DNA from: an uncultured Selenomonadales bacterium | GTDB taxonomy: Bacteria > Bacillota > Clostridia > Christensenellales > QALW01 | Assembly (NCBI GenBank): GCA_905200615.1 | Contig: CAJKLB010000022.1 | Coordinates: 1 to 35,795 of the forward strand | Reading direction: 5' to 3' | DNA: 35,795 bases | In this document: positions 16,186 to 23,828 of the stretch, in pieces | Layout: each line of letters starts with the position of its first letter | How positions within the stretch are numbered: position 1 is the first letter of the stretch | The notes under the pieces: model-generated | Seen by the model: only the letters and a program-made list of their open reading frames with translations | What the model was told of the DNA's origin: nothing | The model's database searches: none | Translations under genes and position numbers: made by a program

Positions 16186-18324
16186 ATGAAAAAAATAATC
16201 AGTATTATAATGGCTCTTTTTGTTATGATATCTTATGCGTCCGCGATATTCACCGTTGCTGCAGAAGAGAATAAAGATGTTATTGTAAAGGTTATTATGA
16301 ATGGTACTGCACAGTGTGTAGGTGATCATGGGAGTTGTCTTACTTTCGATGATAGTGATTTTAATAACGGCGTTTATAAAAAACAGATTACTATTACCAA
16401 TACTTCGGAAATTACGTTAAAATGCAGACCATATTTGGTAAATGATTGGACGGATATCGGTACTGCGAGTGATTGGGCAAATCTTGCGCCGGAAGAAAGT
16501 AAAACATTTACGGTTGAACTTAAGCAGACGGATGCAAAAGCAGATGAGGAATATTTAACGAAAATCTGGTATAGAATCGGCGTTGTTGACACCTCGTGGC
16601 AAACAGTACCTGAGGGAACAGAGTTTTATATTCAGGCCGATGCAGAGGTTTTTGAATGGCTTAGTGATGGAGGAAATACGGTAACAGAAGCGGATGCACT
16701 TCCCCCTTTGGTTAAAGATGCTGTTGCTCTTAAAATTACAATGCTTGCTCAAACAAAAAACTGGAATTCCAATTATGCTGGAGATTTAAGTAAAAATATT
16801 GCGTTTACTGCTAATGATTTTGAAAACGGGCAGATGAAAAAGGAAATGATTGTATCCAATGCTTCAGATCACGATCTTTATTTACAAGTGCAGATTGAGA
16901 ATTCTGCATGGCAAAGACTTGGCGGCAGCGATGGACTTATTTGTATTCCTGCACATACAGCAGAAACGGTGGATGTAATGCTGGAGGAAAGCAAGGTAAA
17001 AGAAGGGGATACATATCTTTCTGATTGCTGGTATCGGATCTTTGTACAAAGTGATAAAAATATTTCCACTGAAGTTGAACATATGGTAGCTCCGGGAACG
17101 GTATTTTATCTTCAGGGTGATAGTAGTTTTTTCAGCATGATTCATGAAACGGATGTGTATAGGGCAGAAGCAATTTGGGATGATACGGAAATTAAAAACA
17201 GTATTCAGCCTCCTGCACCCGCAAAAAAACCTGTGGCATTGAAAGCTGAAATGAAAGGAATAACAGAGGGAAATGATATTTCCAATTATATTGGAGCAAG
17301 TAAAAACAAAATTGCATTTTCTGCCGAAGATTTTGTACAAGGTATTGTTGCCAGAACTTTTACAGTAATTAATGCTTCGGAACAGGATATTTATTTAATG
17401 GCTACGGTTCAAAATTCCCAGTGGCAATCGATTAGTGAGCCCGGAGAACTTGTGAAAATTCCTGCATATGGTAGTGAAAAGATCAGTGTGTTGCTTAAAG
17501 AAGAAAGTACAATGGAAGACGGCATTTATTTAACGAATCTGTGGTATCGGTTTTTTGTTCAGTCCGCACCGATGATAAGCGCAAACACTGTAGTACCGGC
17601 TGGAACAGTAATTTATATTCAAGGGGACGAGGCGCTTTATGCAATGGCGGAGGATAATAATCGCTATACAACAACACTGCTGTATGATATTGCGGAAATA
17701 GAAGCTGTGCTTAATAAAAACGTGTCAGAGGAAATTACTGTGAATGCCGTGAAATATACGCTAAGCGAAGCATATGAGAATCAAAACCAAACATTGTATA
17801 TTACCAACGGTTCGGCGACAGGAAGTATTACACAGGCAGATGTAAAAAATGGAACACTTACGAAAACTTTGCAGATAAGAAATTCCGGTAAAGAGGCTCT
17901 TTCTGTGCGCTTTTCCATGCAGCTTCTGCATGATAAGCAATGGAAAGCACCCGAAGAAGCGGAATATGTTCTACTTCAGCCTGGAGAAGCAAAGAATATT
18001 ACATATTCTTGTCAATTAAAAGATGGTAAGATAGTCGTAGAAAATTCATTGTATGAGATTAGTGCACTCTTCCCGCGGTTTGATATTCAAAATGCCGAAG
18101 GCGGAAATAGTTTGCCAGAAGGAACGTCTATTACGGTTTCGGGCTTTCCGGTAGATTTTTTAATGACTGTGTCTTCCAGTAATGCAAAAATTTTAACGGA
18201 GGCTGTTTCTGACCCTAAGATAACGGGCGATATGTTGAACTGGTTTGTTTTCTGTTCAGGTATAATGGCTGCCGCAGTATTTGCAGTCATAGCAAAAAAG
18301 AGAAAGGAGTATTTTATGAAATGA
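16186..18324 (+). CDS. Membrane-anchored protein with four tandem copies of an unrecognised domain
   Basis: A 712-residue secreted protein I do not recognise. A signal peptide (about 1-26, MKKIISIIMALFVM... to AAEE) and a C-terminal membrane helix (about 684-703) with a KKRK stop-transfer place it outside the cell, anchored at its C-terminus. Between them are four copies of one domain (about 32-158, 180-320, 350-488 and 518-658). Each has a beta-rich start with an xxNxS segment, an N-x-x-W motif (NSAWQRL, NSQWQSI), an extended strand, LxxxWYRxxVQ, and GTxFYIQGD; copy 4 is worn and lacks WYR. The fold is likely beta-sandwich and the role binding or adhesion, but this is inference. It is coupled by ATGA to the DUF4038 gene. 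Its base composition is lower in GC than fucI. Confidence 0.85.
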   Translation: MKKIISIIMALFVMISYASAIFTVAAEENKDVIVKVIMNGTAQCVGDHGSCLTFDDSDFNNGVYKKQITITNTSEITLKCRPYLVNDWTDIGTASDWANLAPEESKTFTVELKQTDAKADEEYLTKIWYRIGVVDTSWQTVPEGTEFYIQADAEVFEWLSDGGNTVTEADALPPLVKDAVALKITMLAQTKNWNSNYAGDLSKNIAFTANDFENGQMKKEMIVSNASDHDLYLQVQIENSAWQRLGGSDGLICIPAHTAETVDVMLEESKVKEGDTYLSDCWYRIFVQSDKNISTEVEHMVAPGTVFYLQGDSSFFSMIHETDVYRAEAIWDDTEIKNSIQPPAPAKKPVALKAEMKGITEGNDISNYIGASKNKIAFSAEDFVQGIVARTFTVINASEQDIYLMATVQNSQWQSISEPGELVKIPAYGSEKISVLLKEESTMEDGIYLTNLWYRFFVQSAPMISANTVVPAGTVIYIQGDEALYAMAEDNNRYTTTLLYDIAEIEAVLNKNVSEEITVNAVKYTLSEAYENQNQTLYITNGSATGSITQADVKNGTLTKTLQIRNSGKEALSVRFSMQLLHDKQWKAPEEAEYVLLQPGEAKNITYSCQLKDGKIVVENSLYEISALFPRFDIQNAEGGNSLPEGTSITVSGFPVDFLMTVSSSNAKILTEAVSDPKITGDMLNWFVFCSGIMAAAVFAVIAKKRKEYFMK

Positions 18325-20138
18325 TATGGAAGAAAGTTTTAATACCGTTAGTGCTCTGTACTGTGACATCAGGAATATTTTCCAATTGTAGTCCTGCAAC
18401 AGAGAAACCAACAACAGATGGCGAAGTGGTAGAAACTCCGGTACCGGTAGATATCGATGCTTCCAGTGTAGACGTTTTAGGAGAGACCTGGCGTGTTACC
18501 GAACTTACGTTTGAAAGTAATAAAGAGTATAATACGAAAAATGCCGAGCAATTTGACGTGGTTATGGATGCGAAATTTACCAATAAAAATTCCGGTACGA
18601 CGCTTACAATTCCTGCTTTTTGGGATGGTGAAAATATCTTTCGTGTTCGTTTTGCTCCTACGCAGTACGGTATTTGGGAATATGAAACATTTTGTGATAC
18701 GGATGCTTCTTTAAATGGAAGAACAGGAACAATTGGTGCTAATATATATAAAGGTGATTTGGATATTTATAAGCATGGCTTTGTAAAAACCAATGGCAGT
18801 AAATATTTTGTATATGATGACGGTACACCTTTTTTCTATTTGGGTGATACGCACTGGACAATGCTGACTGAGGAATTTGATAAGCCCGGTCCTCATGCCG
18901 GCAATACCGGTGCAAGCTCTCACTTTAAATATATTGTGGATAAGCGAGTCTCTCAGGGATTTACTGTTTACCAAAGTGAGCCTATCGGTGCACGATTTAT
19001 ATTAAATGATGGCTTTCAAAGTGCAGATATCCGGGGTTTTCAGCAAGCTGATCAATATTTTGATTATATTGCTCAAGCCGGGCTTGTACACGCTAATGCA
19101 CAGTTTTTCTTTCCTAATACTATGAGTGACGAGCTTTGTATGGATGTAATTTATTTGGAAAAACTGGCACGCTACTGGGTAGCCCGATGGGGGGCTTATC
19201 CTGTAATGTGGACGCTGGCACAGGAGATTGATAATAATGATTTGCATAATTACACGTTTAATCCTTGGGTGAATATTGCTGAATATCTGCATAAATATGA
19301 TGCTTACGGGCATCCACTTACAGGTCATCAGATTAATACCGGTATTACCACGGTTACTGGAAAAGGATGTCAATGGGGACCGGGGAAACCAGGAAAAGGA
19401 CGGTCACTTTTTGCATCAAGTGAGGTGACTGAAAGAACGGGTCATAACTGGTATGCTGCCCAATGGTCACAAAAAGTGAATGAAATGACCAATTCTGATA
19501 CTGTGCGGGATTACTGGGATTCTCCTAAAGTAGGTGTTGCTTACGAAATGAACTACTGTAATTTGTGGACAGATGATTTTGGTGCGCGTGTACAGGGATG
19601 GAGAGCTTATTTAAATGGCTTGTTTGGGTATGGTTACGGAGCTATTGATATCTGGTATTATAACAGCAGTTATGATATAGAAGAGGATTCCGTTAAGAGG
19701 GATGGAAGATCTACAATAACGGTGGCAGATAAAAAGAAAAAATGGTCCGAGGCTGTTGAATTTGAATCCGGATATCAAATGGGATATATGCGTTCTTTCT
19801 TTGAAAGTTTCGATTGGTGGGAGCTTGTACCAGATTTTAATAATGAGATTTCTTTTATACGAGAGAATGAAGAGGTACTTTATGACTGTGCTGCTAAAGG
19901 AAACGAAATTTATGTTATATACCTTTTTAGTGAAAGTAGCGTAAAAACTGGAATCATTGGCAATGTGGATTCTGAAGCAAGTTACACAATTCAATGGTTT
20001 AATCCTAGAACAGGGGAATTTTTACAGAAAACGGAAAATGTAAAGACTGATACTTTAGACAAGGACGGAAAGCCGGGAATTTTTCTGAGTGAAAAACCAG
20101 ATACAGCGGATTGGGTTGTACTGGTAACGAAAAATTAA
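18321..20138 (+). CDS. Secreted DUF5060/DUF4038 glycoside hydrolase, putative lipoprotein
   Basis: A 605-residue protein whose start overlaps the previous stop as ATGA. A short signal ends in a possible lipobox (FSNC, Cys23; Asn before Cys is unusual). A DUF5060 beta domain (about 50-140) precedes a DUF4038 (beta/alpha)8 domain (about 150-480, the apiosidase-like GH140 type). Glu302 in WTLAQEID and Glu409 in VAYEMNY are candidate acid/base and nucleophile. The C-terminus (about 505-605) is a small beta domain resembling the collagen-binding-like module found after DUF4038. It probably cleaves a glycan at the cell surface; the substrate is unknown. It is sandwiched between two anchored proteins that share a domain, so the three are likely to function together. 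Confidence 0.82.
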   Translation: MIWKKVLIPLVLCTVTSGIFSNCSPATEKPTTDGEVVETPVPVDIDASSVDVLGETWRVTELTFESNKEYNTKNAEQFDVVMDAKFTNKNSGTTLTIPAFWDGENIFRVRFAPTQYGIWEYETFCDTDASLNGRTGTIGANIYKGDLDIYKHGFVKTNGSKYFVYDDGTPFFYLGDTHWTMLTEEFDKPGPHAGNTGASSHFKYIVDKRVSQGFTVYQSEPIGARFILNDGFQSADIRGFQQADQYFDYIAQAGLVHANAQFFFPNTMSDELCMDVIYLEKLARYWVARWGAYPVMWTLAQEIDNNDLHNYTFNPWVNIAEYLHKYDAYGHPLTGHQINTGITTVTGKGCQWGPGKPGKGRSLFASSEVTERTGHNWYAAQWSQKVNEMTNSDTVRDYWDSPKVGVAYEMNYCNLWTDDFGARVQGWRAYLNGLFGYGYGAIDIWYYNSSYDIEEDSVKRDGRSTITVADKKKKWSEAVEFESGYQMGYMRSFFESFDWWELVPDFNNEISFIRENEEVLYDCAAKGNEIYVIYLFSESSVKTGIIGNVDSEASYTIQWFNPRTGEFLQKTENVKTDTLDKDGKPGIFLSEKPDTADWVVLVTKN

Positions 20139-20150
20139 GGGGGTTTTATC

Positions 20151-20885
20151 GTGAAAAAAGTTATAATATTTATGTTTGCGCTTGTTTTATGTTGTTCCAT
20201 TATAACATTTGCAGTGGAGAAACCGTCATTGAAATGTACGTTTGAAAAAGTTCCGGAAGGAAATGCTGGCTGGTTTCAGATTACACCAATTGCCGGTCCG
20301 TTGACGGCTGGCGATGAACTGAAAATTGTGATTTATAATGCCGGTGATACGGAATTTTCCTGTTTTGTATCTCTGAGAAATGCAGCATGGGAAAGGTTGG
20401 ATGAGACAGATACTATCTTTATTTGGCCGCAGGAGAGCGAAGAATTTGTTCTTGAAGAAATTCCTGAGGATGCTTCTATGGCTTTATTAGAATTACGGTA
20501 TATGTATGAAGGGATGCAGTTTTATATTCAGGGGCCGGAGAGTGCAGATTATGAAGCAACTATTAGTGGTCAAGGAGATGCAATTGTAGAAGGAGGATAT
20601 TTTGGGGAAATAGAGAGTTTTCCGACAGAACTATCGACAGAAATACCAACGGAGATACCGGATGAAACACAGGCATTACCTACTAAAATGCCAGTAACGG
20701 CCGCACCTACAGAAGTTACAGCTACACTTGCTCCTACTGTAGTAAGCACAGAAGAACCGGGAAACCAAGAGAAAAGTTCTTTGACGTCATTTGTAATTGG
20801 AATCTCTGTGATAGTAGCACTTGCTGTAGCAGTAGGAATAATTCTTGTTGTAAAAAAGAAACAACAAAAGAATACGAAAAAATAA
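20151..20885 (+). CDS. Membrane-anchored protein with one copy of the same unrecognised domain
   Basis: A 244-residue protein starting at GTG, with AAGGGGG 8 nt upstream, 12 nt after the glycosidase. Signal peptide 1-22; domain about 26-135; a Thr/Pro/Glu-rich spacer 156-205 (repeated PTE- and PT-type steps, as in a cell-wall-spanning stalk); membrane helix about 213-234; basic tail KKKQQK. The domain carries RNAAWERLDETD, then a strand, LRYMYEGMQFYIQG, matching the N-x-x-W and FYIQG marks of the four copies in the protein two genes upstream. Single-copy plus stalk suggests a surface receptor or adaptor. The WYR core is replaced by LRYMY and the domain is shorter. Function unknown. Confidence 0.8.
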   Translation: MKKVIIFMFALVLCCSIITFAVEKPSLKCTFEKVPEGNAGWFQITPIAGPLTAGDELKIVIYNAGDTEFSCFVSLRNAAWERLDETDTIFIWPQESEEFVLEEIPEDASMALLELRYMYEGMQFYIQGPESADYEATISGQGDAIVEGGYFGEIESFPTELSTEIPTEIPDETQALPTKMPVTAAPTEVTATLAPTVVSTEEPGNQEKSSLTSFVIGISVIVALAVAVGIILVVKKKQQKNTKK

Positions 20886-20907
20886 AAGGTATCGATAGAT
20901 ATCGCTA

Positions 20908-20939
20908 CTGGCACTGCTTTAGGCGGTGTCAGTTTTTTT
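20908..20939 (+). terminator. Terminator of the surface-glycan block
   Basis: CTGGCACTGC (20908-20917) pairs with GCGGTGTCAG (20923-20932) with two wobbles, then seven T. It lies just after the stop at 20885. Confidence 0.8.
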
Positions 20940-20972
20940 ATACCTGCTGATACCCTCAATGGAGATAAGAGT

Positions 20973-21001
20973 CTCACAGAAAAAAATATGGTGCATATAA
21001 T
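20973..21001 (+). promoter_or_regulatory. Possible promoter of the DUF305 gene
   Basis: CTCACA (20973-20978, 4 of 6 matches to the -35 consensus), a 17-bp spacer and a perfect TATAAT (20996-21001) lie 23 nt before the ATG. The -10 is good and the -35 is weak. Confidence 0.45.
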
Positions 21002-21023
21002 AAACTGATAGGGGGGATAGAAT

Positions 21024-21596
21024 ATGAAAGATTCTTGCAGGCTTACGGAACAGGCCAAACAATATCTTACAAAGTTTTATGAAATATTGGATAGAATGGT
21101 AGAAGAAATGACCTCCGCAGAATTGAAGGACAGCATTTCTTATAATTTTATTGTGCAAATGATTCCGCATCATCAAGCGGCAATTGCGATGGCAAAGAAT
21201 ATATTACTGTATACGCAAAATAAAAATGTGGAGAAGATTGCATGCAATATTATTTCCATACAGACAAAAAGTATTGAAGATATGCAGCATATTCTGCACC
21301 GGTGCAGTAAAGGCTGCAATCCTATAGATGATCTGCGTTTGTACCAGCGGAGGATGGATTCCATTATGCATTCTATGTTTTGCAAAATGGATCAGGCCCA
21401 GGAAACAAATAGGGTTGATGTTGATTTTATGTGCGAGATGATCCCGCATCATGAAGGGGCGATACAAATGGCCGAAAATACATTGAAATATGAGATATGC
21501 CCCGAATTGGTTCCCATTTTATGCGATATTATTTCTTCTCAGAAAAAGGGCGTCAGGGAGATGAAAATGCTTTTGCAGAGAACGGGCTGCACATAA
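21024..21596 (+). CDS. Tandem DUF305 protein (ferritin-like, metal/copper-associated family)
   Basis: A 190-residue helical protein with two DUF305 halves. Each has the marker MIPHH with the following A-M-A or Q-M-A helix (His49/His50 and His142/His143), so it looks like an internal duplication of the half-domain. Several Met and Cys residues (CSKGC, MDSIMHSMFCKMD) fit the metal-binding role known for related proteins such as CopM. There is no clear signal peptide, unlike many DUF305 proteins, so it should be cytoplasmic. GGGGGGA lies 8 nt before the ATG. It is a single-gene unit between two terminators. The role in metal handling is inferred from the family. Confidence 0.82.
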   Translation: MKDSCRLTEQAKQYLTKFYEILDRMVEEMTSAELKDSISYNFIVQMIPHHQAAIAMAKNILLYTQNKNVEKIACNIISIQTKSIEDMQHILHRCSKGCNPIDDLRLYQRRMDSIMHSMFCKMDQAQETNRVDVDFMCEMIPHHEGAIQMAENTLKYEICPELVPILCDIISSQKKGVREMKMLLQRTGCT

Positions 21597-21646
21597 AATA
21601 CATAGGAAGAAATTTTGCTAAAAAGACCTGAGACAATATTTCTTTT

Positions 21647-21676
21647 GCCTTGCCGAAATAAACGGCAGGGCTTTTT
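21647..21676 (+). terminator. Terminator after the DUF305 gene
   Basis: GCCTTGCCG (21647-21655) pairs with CGGCAGGGC (21663-21671, one wobble) and is followed by five T. Confidence 0.85.
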
Positions 21677-21717
21677 ATTTTCATTTTATGGAAATAGAAA
21701 TAAAAATAGGTTTAAAA

Positions 21718-21832
21718 GTGGTTCAAAAAAATAGTGAGCGACAAAAAGGTGGACGAAAGTGGTCAAAAATATAAAAAAATACACCATTTTTTTATAAAAA
21801 GTGTTGCAAAGTGGGCAAAAAGGTGGTAGTAT
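21718..21832 (+). promoter_or_regulatory. dcw promoter with GTG(G) repeats, candidate MraZ boxes
   Basis: Two clusters of A-rich GTG(G) repeats lie upstream of mraZ. GTG occurs at 21718, 21734, 21749 and 21759, then at 21801, 21811 and 21823, each preceded by A or AAA/AAAG. The second cluster has roughly 10-bp, same-face spacing and overlaps a predicted promoter: TTGCAA (21804-21809), a 17-bp spacer and TAGTAT (21827-21832). MraZ proteins bind such short direct repeats (TGGG- or AAAGTG-type) at their own promoter, so autoregulation of the cluster is likely. Confidence 0.65.
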
Positions 21833-21883
21833 ATAAACGTAATTCTCTGCATGGAGAGTATTTTAAAAAAAGGAGGTGTAGAA

Positions 21884-22345
21884 ATGGCGCTTAGCGGCTT
21901 TTTAGGACAGTATGATATTACCATTGATGATAAAGGCCGCGTACGTATTCCGGCTAAGTATCGTTCGCAGCTGGGCGATGAGTTTATTATCGCCTGCGGT
22001 GAAAATGCCTGTTTGTCGATTTATCCGGTGGAAACATGGGAAAAATTCAAGCAGCAGATCAGCAGCCTTTCGGATTTGGACGAGCGTACGATAGAATTTA
22101 AGCGCAGGCTTTACACCAACGCTACCTGGGGGGAATTTGATTCTGCCGGCAGAGTATTGATTCCTGTGCGCTTTCGGGAATACGCGCAGTTAAAAAAAGA
22201 ACTTGTTGCCTCCGGTGTGGATGACCATTTTGAAATATGGGATGCCGAAAACTGGGCGGCCGGGGAATATTCGTCGCTTGAGAGGCGCCGTGACCTTCAG
22301 AAAGAAATAGCGCAAAAGCTTTCAGGGGGAAATCATGGAGTTTAA
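21884..22345 (+). CDS. mraZ: MraZ transcriptional regulator
   Basis: A 153-residue protein with two AbrB-like half domains, each with the MraZ pattern: DDKGRVRIPAKYR near the N-terminus and DSAGRVLIPVRFREYAQL in the second half, ending in FEIWDAENW. It forms a ring-shaped oligomer and binds repeats at its own promoter. ATG 21884 follows AGGAGGTG at a 6-nt gap; an earlier ATG (21851) has no ribosome site. It is the first gene of the dcw cluster, preceded by candidate MraZ boxes, and overlaps rsmH by 11 nt. Confidence 0.95.
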   Translation: MALSGFLGQYDITIDDKGRVRIPAKYRSQLGDEFIIACGENACLSIYPVETWEKFKQQISSLSDLDERTIEFKRRLYTNATWGEFDSAGRVLIPVRFREYAQLKKELVASGVDDHFEIWDAENWAAGEYSSLERRRDLQKEIAQKLSGGNHGV

Positions 22346-23267
22346 GCATCAATCCGTATTATTGGAAAAAACGATAGAGATGATGAATATAAAGGACGGC
22401 GGAACCTATGTTGACGGCACTTTAGGAGGCGGCGGACATACCGAAGCGATCTTAAAGGCGGCGGACTGCCGTGTGATCGGTATTGACAGAGACAGTGACG
22501 CTTTAGCCGCTGCAAAGGAGCGGCTGCGCCCTTTTGATGGACGGGTCCAGTTCGTAAAAAGTAATTTCTGCGATATTGCGCAGGTATTGGACGATTTAAA
22601 AATAGAAAAAGTAGACGGCTGCGTATTGGATCTGGGAGTCAGTTCTTATCAGCTGGATACGGCCGAAAGAGGGTTTTCCTATAACCATAGCGCTCCGCTG
22701 GATATGCGGATGGATCAAAGTCAGTACATCAGTGCTTTTAATATAGTGAATGAATATTCTGAACGGGAACTTACCAGGATCATTCGAGATTACGGTGAAG
22801 AGCAATGGGCTTCAAGAATTGCCCAATATATTGTGGCTGAACGCAGCCGAGGATCGATTCAAACTACGGGTGAGTTGGTAGAAATTATAAAAAAAGCAAT
22901 TCCAACCAGAGCTCGTCGGACAGGCCCGCATCCTGCCAAACGAACATTTCAGGCAATTCGTATTGAAGTCAATAATGAACTGGGGGTTTTAGAAAGTACA
23001 GTACGCGCGGTAAGTGATTGTTTGACTGTAGGCGGAAGAATGTGCGTGATTACTTTTCACAGCTTAGAAGACAGAATTGTCAAACATACGATGCAGAATC
23101 TTGCCAATCCGTGTACGTGCCCGCCTAAAATACCCGTATGTATTTGCGGCAAGGTGCCTACGGTAAAAGTGATATCCAAGGCTATTATTCCTACAAAAGA
23201 GGAAATGGAACAAAATCCGCGCTGCAAAAGTGCAAAGCTGCGGGTAATGGAACGGATAGAATCATAA
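22335..23267 (+). CDS. rsmH: 16S rRNA m4C1402 methyltransferase RsmH (MraW)
   Basis: A 310-residue SAM-dependent enzyme that methylates N4 of C1402 in 16S rRNA. Motif I is DGTLGGGGHT (27-36), with the SAM ribose-binding Asp in GIDRDSDAL (Asp51). LDLGVSSYQLD, PLDMRMD, KRTFQAIRIEVNNEL and TFHSLEDRIVKH are all present, and the late Cys-rich PCTCPP/CICGK stretch is typical. Length is normal. It overlaps mraZ by 11 nt and uses the GGGGGA site within mraZ. Highly confident assignment. Confidence 0.97.
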   Translation: MEFKHQSVLLEKTIEMMNIKDGGTYVDGTLGGGGHTEAILKAADCRVIGIDRDSDALAAAKERLRPFDGRVQFVKSNFCDIAQVLDDLKIEKVDGCVLDLGVSSYQLDTAERGFSYNHSAPLDMRMDQSQYISAFNIVNEYSERELTRIIRDYGEEQWASRIAQYIVAERSRGSIQTTGELVEIIKKAIPTRARRTGPHPAKRTFQAIRIEVNNELGVLESTVRAVSDCLTVGGRMCVITFHSLEDRIVKHTMQNLANPCTCPPKIPVCICGKVPTVKVISKAIIPTKEEMEQNPRCKSAKLRVMERIES

Positions 23268-23288
23268 ATTGATAAAAAGGTGAATATA

Positions 23289-23828
23289 ATGAGCAAGCAG
23301 AGAGCCGAAAAAACTAGATATCGCGTATACTACGGTGTGGACAGCAATGCTGCCCTGCAGCCGGAATATATTCCGCAGCAGCCTCGGCGCAAAGAGCGGA
23401 CCGCGCCGAAAAAAAGTACGCATGCCAGAGAAAAGGCGCAGCATAAGGCGGAGGTTGCAAAATATACGGCATTGGTTATGCTGGTATTTTGCGTTGCTGC
23501 CATGGGCTTCTTAATTGTTTCACGAAATGCGAAGATATATAGTAATACCCAGCAGATCAGGGAACTTTCCAAACAAAAAAGCAATTTGGAGATCATGGTA
23601 AATACCGCGGAAAAAGATTTTTCTACCGGCAGTGAGTTAAACGCATATTTTGATATTGCACAGAATGAACTGAATTTGGTATATCCTGAAGAGAATCAGA
23701 TTGTTACGGTGGTATGCGCGTCATCCGAAGAAGAAACGGCCTCTGAAACACAAGAGAGTATCGATATTTATGATACATTGCTGGATTGGTTCAGTTCTCT
23801 TGAGAGGAGGATAAAAAGTTGGGGGTAA
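23289..23828 (+). CDS. ftsL: FtsL-like division protein
   Basis: A 179-residue bitopic protein: basic cytoplasmic N-terminus (1-58), one membrane helix (about 59-78), a short coiled coil (82-110) and an acidic C-terminal tail. This is the topology of FtsL, which with DivIC/FtsB and FtsQ bridges the Z-ring and the septal synthase. Sequence identity in this family is too low to distinguish FtsL from DivIC, but the position between rsmH and the class B PBP makes FtsL the natural call. ATG 23289 is chosen for AAAGGTG 6 nt upstream; the GTG at 23280 overlaps that site. It overlaps the next gene by 10 nt. Confidence 0.82.
   Translation: MSKQRAEKTRYRVYYGVDSNAALQPEYIPQQPRRKERTAPKKSTHAREKAQHKAEVAKYTALVMLVFCVAAMGFLIVSRNAKIYSNTQQIRELSKQKSNLEIMVNTAEKDFSTGSELNAYFDIAQNELNLVYPEENQIVTVVCASSEEETASETQESIDIYDTLLDWFSSLERRIKSWG

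Noticed and set aside
16186..20885. LPXTG-type sortase anchoring of the two surface proteins
   Set aside because: No LPXTG-like motif precedes the C-terminal helices; they look like plain transmembrane anchors.
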